Part shown: piece by piece, positions 8,447-17,263 of the stretch | Layout: each line of letters starts with the position of its first letter | Numbering within the stretch: the stretch's first letter is position 1 | Assembly: GCA_027023805.1 (NCBI GenBank) | Contig: JALVUF010000026.1 | Span: 1-37,583 of the forward strand | Direction: 5' to 3' | DNA: 37,583 nucleotides | Origin: Helicobacteraceae bacterium | GTDB lineage: Bacteria > Campylobacterota > Campylobacteria > Campylobacterales > Sulfurimonadaceae | Position numbers and translations under genes: made by a program | Notes under the pieces: generated by a model | The model's input: the letters and a program-made list of their open reading frames with translations, nothing else | Database searches by the model: none | Told to the model about the DNA's origin: nothing

Positions 8447-9372
8447 AGATCTATCAAATATCTGCAAAGTTTCGGACCGATGTAATCCACCACACTCTTT
8501 GGCAATTTTTTCCATATCTTTGACGCCAAGGCATATTTGGAGTATATATCCTCTTTTTCAGAAGATATTGTATCTATCTTGACGGGATATGCTCCAAAGT
8601 GAATCTTATAATTATAAGTACCGCCTTTAAATGGTGAACGTCCAAAATCATATATTTTTATATTTTTGTAATTATCACAAAGAAGTTTTATGATTTCCCA
8701 ATCTGCAAAATATCCTGCATTTTTATCTCTATAGTACATATCCACTCCTCCCCAAGCTGCCCAAGCTATCTCTTTATCAAGTAAAATGCAAGATGATGCA
8801 ATAATTTTTTTTTCATCATACGTATTGCAAAATATTATATTATCTTCAAATTCTTCTGCTAGATAGATAAAAAATCTTTTATCTATCACTGGAGTCCCAT
8901 GCATACACATCGTATTTGAAAAAATAGTATAAAAGTCATCTATATCTTTTTTACTATTACCATAAGAAAAAGTGAAATTGTTTTTATTTGACTTTCTGAT
9001 ACTCTTTCTGCACATTCTTTTTACGGAAGTTTTAAATACTTCATCACTAGATCTATTTTGTATATCTATACGCATTGTCACCGTATCATCTGGTAAAAAA
9101 TCGGTATATGTAAAGTCTAAAACCCTTATCTGATACTTATTTCCTTTTGCAAGTTCCAAAAGATCCTCGACTTGATCGTGCTTTTTGTCAGTATAGTTCA
9201 TAAAAGGTAAGTAACTTAATGTTTTTTTACCAAGCAACGAGGGAACAATCAAAAAATCCATATACTCTTCATAACCGTACAGTTTTTTAACTACGGCTTT
9301 GAATTTTGTTATAAAATCATGTGATAGAACAATTTCTTCATCTCTTGCTTTACTGTTTACATCTTTTTGCAT
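8443..9372 (-). CDS. FemAB/GNAT-like transferase (Acetyltransf_6 type)
   Basis: The 309-residue protein has the N-terminal FGF-poor half and the GNAT-like second half typical of FemAB-related proteins in exopolysaccharide loci: VKRMCRKSIRKSNKNN, FYTIFSNTMCMHGTPV, AAWGGVDMYYRDKNAGYFADWE and YDFGRSPFKGGTYNYKIHFG. The family transfers an acyl or aminoacyl group to an amino group of sugar or peptidoglycan precursors. Placed next to the NodB deacetylase it could re-acylate or aminoacylate the amines exposed by that enzyme, which is inference. A GTG at 9375 directly precedes the ATG at 9372; ATG is chosen, though the ribosome site is weak. It overlaps the DUF2304 gene by 23 bases. Confidence 0.75.
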   Translation of the reverse strand: MQKDVNSKARDEEIVLSHDFITKFKAVVKKLYGYEEYMDFLIVPSLLGKKTLSYLPFMNYTDKKHDQVEDLLELAKGNKYQIRVLDFTYTDFLPDDTVTMRIDIQNRSSDEVFKTSVKRMCRKSIRKSNKNNFTFSYGNSKKDIDDFYTIFSNTMCMHGTPVIDKRFFIYLAEEFEDNIIFCNTYDEKKIIASSCILLDKEIAWAAWGGVDMYYRDKNAGYFADWEIIKLLCDNYKNIKIYDFGRSPFKGGTYNYKIHFGAYPVKIDTISSEKEDIYSKYALASKIWKKLPKSVVDYIGPKLCRYLIDL

Positions 9373-9682
9373 CACGTTTCGCCTGCTCCCTTATGATCTT
9401 TGTAATAGTTACGTTGTTATTTTTAAATCCTATATACAAAACTATGTTTACTAAAGCCGTTAACGGCACAACGATGTATATTATCAGCCTTGCCCCACTT
9501 TGGATCGAAAAAAAACTGGCAATATAGTCAGCATATTTCGGATAGGCGATAAATAGAAAAAGTATTAGATAACCACCGATAACGCTTACTTTTTGAAGAA
9601 CTTTTAATCGCGATGAAAATGCAAAAATGAAAAAAGCACTTGTTAAAATAAGAAGTAAAAAAAGCTTAACTATAATAATCAT
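9350..9682 (-). CDS. DUF2304 small membrane protein
   Basis: This 110-residue protein has three hydrophobic segments (about residues 2-22, 32-50 and 64-86), then a basic tail ending in KRDAKRCKQ. Size, layout and position directly after a dolichol-phosphate-mannose-synthase-like GT2 fit DUF2304, a family commonly found beside such glycosyltransferases. Its presumed role is anchoring the GT2 or helping the lipid-linked sugar across the membrane, by analogy with GtrA partners. It starts by an ATGA overlap with the GT2 stop. No biochemical function is established. Confidence 0.75.
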   Translation of the reverse strand: MIIIVKLFLLLILTSAFFIFAFSSRLKVLQKVSVIGGYLILFLFIAYPKYADYIASFFSIQSGARLIIYIVVPLTALVNIVLYIGFKNNNVTITKIIREQAKRDAKRCKQ

Positions 9683-10368
9683 TTTATCATGTTTCCAATC
9701 AAGTAATCTATCACTATATTAATACTGTTCCACATAGACTGCCCCTTACTAAGACTATACTCGGTATAACGTATATTGCAGGGCATCTCTACGTGGCGCA
9801 TCTTTAAATTTTTGATGATACTGATGATCTCGGAGGCATGTGCCATCCTGTTTTGCGTGATCTCAAAATGGGGAAATTTACCAAGATTAAATGCCCGCAA
9901 TCCATTATGAGAATCAGTAAGCCACAAACCGGTGCTCATCCACGTAAAAACCCTTGAGAGTTTCAAAAGGTATTTTTTTTTAACAGGCATATTTTCAGTT
10001 TTACCCAAAAACCTTGAACCTAAAACTATATCTGCTCTGTTTTCATGCAAAACTTCTACAAATGGTGCAATATCACCAGGGTCATGTTGTCCATCAGAGT
10101 CAAACATAACGACATATTTACAGTCAAGCTTTTTTGCAAATTCGATACCGGTCTGCAAAGCTGCTCCCTGTCCAAGATTAACCATATGCTTCAATATATA
10201 AACACCGCCCAAGCATGCCGCCTCATAACTCTTATCGGTTGAGCAGTCATCCACTACAATGATTTTGTATTCGCTGTATTTTTCTCTTAACTCTTGCAAA
10301 ACCTTACCTACAACCATCTCTTCATTATAAAGAGGAACAACTATCGCTACGCAAGCATCTTTACTCAT
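9679..10368 (-). CDS. Family 2 glycosyltransferase (polyprenol-phosphate sugar synthase-like)
   Basis: The 229-residue GT-A protein has IVVPLYNEE at the N-terminus, VVDDCSTD (Asp40/Asp41), NLGQGAALQTGI and MFDSDGQHDP (DxD at Asp90 and Asp92), then SRFLGK. It lacks long membrane segments. This is the DPM1/GtrB-like pattern that makes polyprenyl-phosphate sugar from a nucleotide sugar on the inner face of the membrane. The next gene encodes a DUF2304 membrane partner, and the gene two upstream encodes a GT-C-like protein that could use the lipid-linked sugar. It overlaps both neighbours by ATGA. The sugar transferred is unknown. Confidence 0.9.
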   Translation of the reverse strand: MSKDACVAIVVPLYNEEMVVGKVLQELREKYSEYKIIVVDDCSTDKSYEAACLGGVYILKHMVNLGQGAALQTGIEFAKKLDCKYVVMFDSDGQHDPGDIAPFVEVLHENRADIVLGSRFLGKTENMPVKKKYLLKLSRVFTWMSTGLWLTDSHNGLRAFNLGKFPHFEITQNRMAHASEIISIIKNLKMRHVEMPCNIRYTEYSLSKGQSMWNSINIVIDYLIGNMIK

Positions 10369-11867
10369 TTTTTCTCCTCAAACGCACTAGATGTAATCTT
10401 TGCAATTTTTATTTTTATCGATTGCTCTACATCCAAAAAAGCATCAACTACAGCTTTGCCAAACATTTTATTAGAAGCTTTTTTTATCTCTAAAACAGCC
10501 TCTTTGTGAGTTTTGCCTTTTTTGTATGACCTAGCACCCGTAATGCCCGAATAAAACTCACCCACTGCAACCACTTGAGCTTCTATAGGAATCTGCGCAC
10601 CTTTAAGCCCAAACGGGTAGCCTTTTGCGTCAAATCTCTCATGATGGTATTTGATAATATCGGATATCGGATAGATATGACAAATCGGCTCCACTATAAT
10701 ACTCCCAATTAGCGGATGCTCTTTTATAAGATCCATATCTTTTATCTCTAGCTTATCTTTGTTTAAAAGTGCTAGCAAATCACCAATCATGCCAATATCA
10801 TGAAAAGATGCACCCATAGCAATCGCATCAATCTGCTCCTGCGATAAAAAAAGTGATTTTGCCACTTCCACTGAGATAGTTTTAACTATAAGAGAATGAT
10901 TTTTATAATACACATTCTCCAACTCTACAGCTTGATTGGTAAACTCCAGCAGTTTCAAATAATTTTGAACCATTTCGCTGTTTTTATTCAAATTTACCAA
11001 AAAACTGCCTGCCATATCTAAAAATGACCCGACTTGAGCCATTGTTTCACTCTTTAAAGGTTTATCGTCATAAAATTCAAGCTTAAAAGGAGTGTTTCTT
11101 ATAAAAAATATCTTTTGAAGTGGCGACTCTGTTAGGTGTTGAAAAACAGGCTTATCATCTTTGGTAAGAAGCTTAGCTCCTTTGGCTTTTGTAATTTTTA
11201 GTATTAATGCCGTAAAAAATTTGAAAAATTCATCTTGATCCATCTGCAGTTTCATAAGTGAAATTGAAGTGTCTTTGCTCACATTTAAAAGAGCTTCTCC
11301 ACTTTTTGATTTAAAACCAATTACACTTTGTTCGTAAAATCCAAGCATTATCTCGAAAAAACCACTATATGCTCTAAATTTAACATTAGGTTTTAAGTAA
11401 AAAAGCATAAGCATATCTTTTGAACTGCTAGTAAAATACTCTATAACGTAATTTCCACTTTTTTTAAATCTGATAAGCTCTTTTTTTGCCAGTCTAAGCG
11501 GTGTGGCAATATCTTTTACATTGTTTGTATTTGATTCTACAAGAATATATGTTTCACCCCTAAGGGCATATAAGGCGGCGTATTTTGCGCCCACAAGGGC
11601 AATGCTCTTTAATAAGGAAAGCTCAATATCTCTAATCTCTTTCTTGCTGCTTAAATCTTTAAAAAAATCATCAAAGATCTGAGCTTGATACTTAAGGCTT
11701 ATACTTTTTCTAAAAGATTTTAATGCCATAATAAACAAGACTGCTACAAAGATAACAAAAATCCACCAAATATTGCTAAAAAAATGATTTACCGCAGCTA
11801 AATCAGACGTTAGTTCACTGGGCAATACATAGTTAAAAAAATATCTGCTTTGCTCAAAAATCCCCAT
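10365..11867 (-). CDS. Membrane-anchored GAF-like/HD-GYP protein (possible c-di-GMP component)
   Basis: The protein (500 residues) has a hydrophobic segment at about 33-50, two GAF-like regions (about 60-190 and 200-295) and a C-terminal HD-GYP domain. HD-GYP features are His324, HD at 356-357, His384, HHE at 408-410 and GYP at 416-418. Deviations are HDIGM instead of HDIGK, HERFDAKGYP instead of DGxGYP, and VAVGEF with Glu437 where VADxxD normally supplies a metal-binding Asp. The family hydrolyses cyclic di-GMP; the changes leave activity open, and binding only is possible. Canonical Pel uses PelD, a membrane GAF plus degenerate GGDEF receptor of c-di-GMP, and this protein occupies a comparable place. 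It overlaps the GT-C-like gene by 14 bases. Confidence 0.82.
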   Translation of the reverse strand: MGIFEQSRYFFNYVLPSELTSDLAAVNHFFSNIWWIFVIFVAVLFIMALKSFRKSISLKYQAQIFDDFFKDLSSKKEIRDIELSLLKSIALVGAKYAALYALRGETYILVESNTNNVKDIATPLRLAKKELIRFKKSGNYVIEYFTSSSKDMLMLFYLKPNVKFRAYSGFFEIMLGFYEQSVIGFKSKSGEALLNVSKDTSISLMKLQMDQDEFFKFFTALILKITKAKGAKLLTKDDKPVFQHLTESPLQKIFFIRNTPFKLEFYDDKPLKSETMAQVGSFLDMAGSFLVNLNKNSEMVQNYLKLLEFTNQAVELENVYYKNHSLIVKTISVEVAKSLFLSQEQIDAIAMGASFHDIGMIGDLLALLNKDKLEIKDMDLIKEHPLIGSIIVEPICHIYPISDIIKYHHERFDAKGYPFGLKGAQIPIEAQVVAVGEFYSGITGARSYKKGKTHKEAVLEIKKASNKMFGKAVVDAFLDVEQSIKIKIAKITSSAFEEKK

Positions 11868-14031
11868 GCTTTGCCTTTTGTGTAAGATAAGAAATATACT
11901 TATCGTTGTCTATCTCATAAACAGTCATTGTTCCAGTTTTGTCATAAATTTTTATGTTATTGTGATACATGCCATATATAGCTATCCAGCTTTTTAAACT
12001 CCTTTGTATCCTGCCTCGCCATCTATAGTACCACTGGTCCATCCCCATGTAAGGTACAGGATAATTTGGTACAAAAATAAATATTTTTTTAGTAGGTACT
12101 TTAAGATATTTATTTTGCGGCGAATATCTTAATAAAAAATTTTGCGTATTTATATGATACCCTTTATTTTTTACTTTGGCAAGCGCTTGGATATATGCTA
12201 CGGCAGTCCAGGTAAACGGTTGATTTTGTTTTTCTATTTTTAAGATTATATAAGATAGTGAAGAGTATTGATTGCCGTTAAGACTTATCCAAAAAACTTT
12301 GGAATTTATCCATTTTGGAGCCGTTAGGACTAAGAATATAAAAATTGCATAACTGAAAAATAACATAATATTTTTTGCATACACTTTTGGTAACATGACG
12401 ATTGGTTTATAAAAAAAGTAAAAAAAGTAAAAAGTAAAAAGTAAGGTTACAGCAAAGAAATAATACTCAGCAAGTCTGTCTTGTTGTGTTAAAAGCGGCA
12501 ATCCGGCATTTGGACCAAAATATAAAATAAATATACCCAGTACAATTGATAAAAATGCAATATTTAAAAATTTTCTTTTTGTAAACAATGAAAACAGCAG
12601 CGCAAAACCCAGCATAGCAAACAATGCCATATCCAAAGTGCCTATCGTTACTATATCAACTGTATCTATGCCCAGCGTTACAAGATTATGAAGATAATGC
12701 TTTGTATGCAAAAGTTTATCTAAAACAGGAGCTGCGGCGCCAAAATCTTGAGGAATGCCATATTTTATCATAGAAAGTATCCACATATTTCCAACAATGG
12801 AAGCGATAAATATAGCAATTAAGCCTTTTTTTAGTATTTTAAAATCTACTACTTTAGCGACAATTGCCACCAATGCCACTATAATACTAATAAACATCAA
12901 TACAATAGCGCCTCCTCCATGAAACGTAAAAACAAGTATCAAAGACAGTGCATACAAAACTAGATATCTATTTAGATGCGTTTTAAATATTTTAATTAAA
13001 AAATAGGCATTTAATAAAACAAAAATAGATGAATGTTCATATGCCATACCCGAGATATATCTTAAGTACGGTATCTGACCGATCAAGTTACCGTTATGCA
13101 GTGCATCAGCTATTTTAGGCAGATAAAATTTCAAGCCATATAGATTAACGATAGAAGGAAAATTCGTTGTAACAGTTTTTCCTAAAAAAAAATTTGAAAG
13201 TGGGCTCATCATCACTAAGCCGTAAATCATAACCGCAAACAATGCTATATATTTTGAATTTGTAAAATCTTTAACAACATAATAAATAGAAAAATATAAC
13301 GCCAGTAACAGCAATATGGGATACAGGCTAAAGAGTGGTATAACATTTATATTTGTAAAAAGATTTACAAAAAAGATAAGTATGGATATCCCGTAAAAAT
13401 CAGCGCCGGTAGCTTTGTTGTTTGCATAGAGTATATTATGTTGCAGATTATCGACCCACATAATAAACTGAGCCGTATCAGGTGCAGGATTGCTATAGCT
13501 GTACATTCCCCTTACCATAAGCAAAGTTATAATAAAAGCAAATACGAAAAAAAATAAAAACTTCTGCAAAACACCGTAAAAAGTAATTGACTCTTCAAAA
13601 TCTAGAATTTTTTTATGCAAAGCACTTTGTAATTTAATTTTTAAAGCAACAGAATTTTCCATGGCTCCAAAAACAGATACAACAATATTTATTCGTATTT
13701 TATTCATCATTTGATAGATATTTTTTTTATAATACCACTTTAAAAATGCCAATTTTGTCAAAATGAGTACCACAAAAAAGAGTATCAGGCTAAATATTTT
13801 TATAAAAACCATAAAGGTTACGACAATTTCAACATACGCCACCATATATACAAAATTAAATACAATCTTTTGTACACCCGCGCCTGTATGCTCTTGCGGA
13901 AACAATTTAACGGGCAGCCAATAAAAAACGGCATAAGCAACTATTAGCAGTCTGGATAGATACCAGATATTTTTTAAAAAGATATCGTGAATTACATGTA
14001 GATCAATAAAATATACATAATGGGCAAACAC
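11854..14031 (-). CDS. Large polytopic membrane protein, GT-C-like
   Basis: This 725-residue protein has about 14 hydrophobic segments and a C-terminal soluble tail of roughly 120 residues. An early extracytoplasmic loop carries SNPAPDTAQFIMWVDNLQH, an acidic first loop of the type that holds the catalytic residue in GT-C glycosyltransferases. Later come FHGGGAIVLMF and LPLLTQQDRLAEYYFF. I do not recognise a named family. A GT-C enzyme using polyprenyl-phosphate sugar, or a polymerase-like component replacing PelE, fits the neighbouring GT2/DUF2304 pair, but this is inference. The start is a GTG four bases past the lipoprotein-gene stop, with AAGAG/AAGG just before it; there is no in-frame ATG nearby. 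Confidence 0.6.
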   Translation of the reverse strand: MFAHYVYFIDLHVIHDIFLKNIWYLSRLLIVAYAVFYWLPVKLFPQEHTGAGVQKIVFNFVYMVAYVEIVVTFMVFIKIFSLILFFVVLILTKLAFLKWYYKKNIYQMMNKIRINIVVSVFGAMENSVALKIKLQSALHKKILDFEESITFYGVLQKFLFFFVFAFIITLLMVRGMYSYSNPAPDTAQFIMWVDNLQHNILYANNKATGADFYGISILIFFVNLFTNINVIPLFSLYPILLLLALYFSIYYVVKDFTNSKYIALFAVMIYGLVMMSPLSNFFLGKTVTTNFPSIVNLYGLKFYLPKIADALHNGNLIGQIPYLRYISGMAYEHSSIFVLLNAYFLIKIFKTHLNRYLVLYALSLILVFTFHGGGAIVLMFISIIVALVAIVAKVVDFKILKKGLIAIFIASIVGNMWILSMIKYGIPQDFGAAAPVLDKLLHTKHYLHNLVTLGIDTVDIVTIGTLDMALFAMLGFALLFSLFTKRKFLNIAFLSIVLGIFILYFGPNAGLPLLTQQDRLAEYYFFAVTLLFTFYFFYFFYKPIVMLPKVYAKNIMLFFSYAIFIFLVLTAPKWINSKVFWISLNGNQYSSLSYIILKIEKQNQPFTWTAVAYIQALAKVKNKGYHINTQNFLLRYSPQNKYLKVPTKKIFIFVPNYPVPYMGMDQWYYRWRGRIQRSLKSWIAIYGMYHNNIKIYDKTGTMTVYEIDNDKYISYLTQKAKHGDF

Positions 14032-14035
14032 TACC

Positions 14036-15403
14036 TTACTCTTTAATGGCCATAAACTCTACTCTTCTATTTTTTGCTCTGCCTTTTGGTGTGCTGTTTG
14101 TTGCTATTGGGTACAGTTTGCCATGCCCCTCTGTCTGTATCTGATTTGGATTAACTCCCATTTTAACCAATGCGTTCTTGACAGCTTTTGCTCGTTTTAC
14201 TGACAAAGTTTTATTGTATCGCTGAGAACCTATATCATCAGTGTAGCCGCTGATTTGTACAATAACTCTTTTATTACGTTTTAAATACCTAGCTATCGGC
14301 TGTAAGCGCATTAAACTCTTTGCGGTTAAGGCATAAGACTTATATGCAAAATCCAAATTACTCAACACAACCTTTTTATGATGATTAAATTTATCTAAAA
14401 TATTTTGGCTTGTAACATTTGTATCAAGTTTTGTTTGAATCACTTTAAACTTGCTGCCTGTCTGCGGTGATACAGTTTTTTTATCATACATTCTCTCTAG
14501 CAAAAAATAAAGAAGCCTCCATCTTAACAGCTCCCCGTCATATCTTGTGTTTTGAAACTCAAAAGGATATAAAAACACAACTCCCCCCTTACCATATCTT
14601 ATAAATGATACTAAAGGCTTTTTATTTTGCCCTGTTAAAAGGTACTCGCCGCGGGGCATAAAATCTGCCTGCAGATAATTGTCCGTTTTTATTTCAAGAT
14701 TTTTTATATCACTAAAATAAGACAGAGTGCTTGCTGTTTTAAATCTGATTTTCATAGGAGTATAGTTGATAAAATCTATCTTTTTACTCTTATAGATTGT
14801 AGTATGGACTTTAGAGTCAAAAAAGTATAGGTTTTTACTTTTTTGTAGAAGTTTTTTCTTTATGGCTCTTTGATTTATCTCTCCATTTTTCTTGAATGTA
14901 TCATATCTAGTTGAGTAGATACCGCCCTCAATCCAAAGTATTCCCCCTTGCCCTATCCACCATTTGAGTATCTCCTGCTCTTTTGATGAAAGATTGTAAC
15001 TGTAACCTATATCTTCAAAAAGATTATTAGATACTTTTTTAAATCTATTTGCCCAAGTCGGCAAAACATATATAAAATCCAAATAAAAAGGATTTGTCCT
15101 TAGCTTCCAAAAATCAACATCTTTAAGTGATGCAAATTTGTATCTATAATCCAGTTTATCGTAAAACTGATTTGAAAATTTACCTTTAAAATCTATGATA
15201 GGCGTATTTGAGACAAAAGGAAAACCCCTTAAGAGTTTTCTGCCGTTATTGACATTGGCAAAAATATTATTTACGCCAATATCATAGACCAAAACCGACT
15301 CAGGCGATAAAATCCTTTTTTGTAACAAAACATCATTGTTGCTAGTTGCGCATCCGCTGATAATAAAGGCTAAAACAATCAAGCTTAAAATGTATTTTTT
15401 CAC
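14036..15403 (-). CDS. Lipoprotein with GATase-like domain and C-terminal OmpA domain
   Basis: The 455-residue protein starts with a lipoprotein signal ending ISGC (Cys18). The middle has a flavodoxin/GATase-like look: YVLPTWANRF, EQEILKWWIGQGGILWIEGG, RYGKGGVVFLYPFEF, reminiscent of DUF4159/DUF4350-type folds. Residues about 350-455 form an OmpA-like peptidoglycan-binding domain (SGYTDDIGSQRYN, LSVKRAKAV, GHGKLYPIATN, AKNRRVEF). It is probably anchored in the outer membrane and touches the cell wall, perhaps as a scaffold for polymer export in place of PelC. The start is GTG with AAAGGA seven bases upstream; that AAAGGA abuts the end of the MITE-like repeat. The GATase-like assignment is tentative and the OmpA domain is clear. 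Confidence 0.75.
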   Translation of the reverse strand: MKKYILSLIVLAFIISGCATSNNDVLLQKRILSPESVLVYDIGVNNIFANVNNGRKLLRGFPFVSNTPIIDFKGKFSNQFYDKLDYRYKFASLKDVDFWKLRTNPFYLDFIYVLPTWANRFKKVSNNLFEDIGYSYNLSSKEQEILKWWIGQGGILWIEGGIYSTRYDTFKKNGEINQRAIKKKLLQKSKNLYFFDSKVHTTIYKSKKIDFINYTPMKIRFKTASTLSYFSDIKNLEIKTDNYLQADFMPRGEYLLTGQNKKPLVSFIRYGKGGVVFLYPFEFQNTRYDGELLRWRLLYFLLERMYDKKTVSPQTGSKFKVIQTKLDTNVTSQNILDKFNHHKKVVLSNLDFAYKSYALTAKSLMRLQPIARYLKRNKRVIVQISGYTDDIGSQRYNKTLSVKRAKAVKNALVKMGVNPNQIQTEGHGKLYPIATNSTPKGRAKNRRVEFMAIKE

Positions 15404-15412
15404 AACAAATCC

Positions 15413-15687
15413 TTTAAGTACCTATCCAAAAATAAAACCAACTAACAGCGATAAGTAAAAGGTGCAGATACAAGGCAGATTTTTGCAGGGCTAGCCGTAG
15501 CTAATTCAATAAAATCTAACGAAGCAGATGCACTTTTTGCATATCGCCCGTAGGGAGTTTTAAAATAATACCTATTACTGCGTTAAAAACTCTTGAAGCT
15601 ACTAGTAGCTCCTGCCTGTTTTTGCCTTGTACTAGGCATTATTTTAAAGCTCTGTTAGTTGGTCTTATTTCTGGATAGGTACTTAAA
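15413..15687. mobile_element. MITE-like palindromic element with 36-bp terminal inverted repeats
   Basis: Bases 15413-15448 and 15652-15687 are inverted repeats matching at 34 of 36 positions, both starting TTTAAGTACCTATCCA and ending ACCAACTAACAG. The interior is also largely self-complementary: ACAAGGCA..GCAGG..GTAGCT near the left matches its complement near the right, and TTTAAAATAATACCTA pairs with a copy near 15633-15648. There is no ORF of size inside. TTAA at each end could be a target duplication or part of the repeat. The right end overlaps the pelG stop (TAA) and the left end touches the ribosome site of the lipoprotein gene. It fills the 279-bp gap between those genes; nothing else is seen there. 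Confidence 0.75.
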
Positions 15688-17263
15688 ATGACGAATAATA
15701 ATAAAATTCCAGTTTTTTTAACATATTTGTAGTATAGCTAAAACTATACCACCAAAACACTACACTCCCCGCAAATAATCCAAAAACTGCATACTGCAGT
15801 CCAAATATTCTGCTTAAAATCAATCCAACTAAAATATTGACAACTGTTGCTATTAAAATTGATTTAACGGCAAGCCCCTGTCTTGAGAATGAAAAAATAA
15901 ATAGTGCATTCATAAGCCCATTTACCATAAAAGCATATGAAACAGCCGCAATCCAGTAAACAAAAGGGGTAAAACTGTTAAAAAAATTCTTAATAAAGAG
16001 ATAATCCGTATTTTTATAAATATAATATATAATATAATATACAAGAAATATAATAATTATCGACAAGATAAGATATATCGTATTGAATTGTTTAAAAAAC
16101 AGATGTATCTTTTTATTAAACAGCTCATACTCTTTATACTTATATTTTACGACCATGTCATTAATGCGGTACATAAATTCATGAATACTGATCTCCGTAA
16201 AACCCATCAGTAAAACAAGAGCAATCAGTGCCCAGTCCAGACCGACTTCGTAAGGTACGTTAAACCAGATAAAATATGGTTTTGCAGGCACGTTGGCACT
16301 CCAGGCCACGATCCTATCAGTCACTAAAAAGATAAAGAAAAAAAGACCATAAAGATAAAACGGCATCAAGGAATAAAACAACATTGACATCCTGGGTGCT
16401 ACTTCCCCCTCTGAAGCCGTATCGTTTTTTTTAAGATTATATATCTTCTTATATACAAAAAAAGCAAGTACTCCATCTAGCGCAACCAAAGCCATAAATT
16501 GCGCCTCAGGAAGCCTTACATGTAAAAGGCTATGCGTTATATATACAAATACCATGCCTGCTAAAAAATAATATAGTATTTTAAGATACTCCTCAAACAT
16601 ATAATAAACAGAGATTGATAAAAATAAAAAAGAAAGCAGCAGATAAAACATAATCAAAATAAAAAAATAATATGCAGGTAGTACCTCAAAAAAAAGATTA
16701 AACAATATTAAAACAACTCCAACAACCAACACTATAACAAAGCCTATGATAAGCAGCAACTTAGTCACATTTGCAGCTAATGTCATCTCCTGCTGCTTTA
16801 GATAAAAAAGACCCTTTCTGCCTATCGCCTGAGCAGATGTTCCAGTCATTATAAGGGCTAAAAATGTACCGATTGCAATCACTGTGGCTTTTGTTTGATC
16901 CAAATTGATGCCCGACCATATCGCATACCCGATGGAGAGTGTAAAAAATATCTGAACAAACATGGGCATGGCAAATGCCAAGCCTCTTATATAGTTTTTA
17001 AATATACGCTTGCCCAGAGGGGGCAGCTCTTCCCATGTGTTAAGGGACTTAACGGGATACTCTTTGACCTCTTTGTACCTATGCATATATTTTGCCATAT
17101 CAAAGACATTATCAAAGCCAAACTCTTTTTGCGCGTCTATATCTCTGATACCATATATCTCCAAAAGTGCCGCTATCTCCCAAAAATCTAGCGGTTTTCC
17201 TCTGTCTTTTGTTATCTCTAAGTACAGAGGTTCGAGGTTATTACCATTATCTTCCTCTTGCAC
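15683..17263 (-). CDS. pelG: PelG-like polysaccharide transporter with N-terminal cytosolic extension
   Basis: The 526-residue protein has a charged soluble N-terminus of about 95 residues (EIAALLEIYGIRDIDAQKEF), then about 12 hydrophobic segments in a Wzx/MATE-like arrangement, with GTSAQAIGRKGLFYLKQQ after the second. The stop lies in the MITE-like repeat. PelG is the usual inner-membrane partner of PelF, and the 17-base overlap with pelF supports that assignment, but sequence likeness to classic PelG is weak, so the name is tentative. The start is GTG with AAGG about eight bases upstream and no in-frame ATG close by. It would pass the PelF product across the inner membrane. Confidence 0.55.
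   Translation of the reverse strand: MQEEDNGNNLEPLYLEITKDRGKPLDFWEIAALLEIYGIRDIDAQKEFGFDNVFDMAKYMHRYKEVKEYPVKSLNTWEELPPLGKRIFKNYIRGLAFAMPMFVQIFFTLSIGYAIWSGINLDQTKATVIAIGTFLALIMTGTSAQAIGRKGLFYLKQQEMTLAANVTKLLLIIGFVIVLVVGVVLILFNLFFEVLPAYYFFILIMFYLLLSFLFLSISVYYMFEEYLKILYYFLAGMVFVYITHSLLHVRLPEAQFMALVALDGVLAFFVYKKIYNLKKNDTASEGEVAPRMSMLFYSLMPFYLYGLFFFIFLVTDRIVAWSANVPAKPYFIWFNVPYEVGLDWALIALVLLMGFTEISIHEFMYRINDMVVKYKYKEYELFNKKIHLFFKQFNTIYLILSIIIIFLVYYIIYYIYKNTDYLFIKNFFNSFTPFVYWIAAVSYAFMVNGLMNALFIFSFSRQGLAVKSILIATVVNILVGLILSRIFGLQYAVFGLFAGSVVFWWYSFSYTTNMLKKLEFYYYSSF

Noticed and set aside
8447-8515. Longer deacetylase with start at 8515
   Set aside because: It would overlap the upstream gene by 73 bases, while the ATG at 8446 forms an ATGA overlap like other pairs in the operon.
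15404-15682. Integron attC site or small RNA gene
   Set aside because: Long perfect terminal arms and full-length self-complementarity fit a MITE-like element better; no integrase or promoter is seen.
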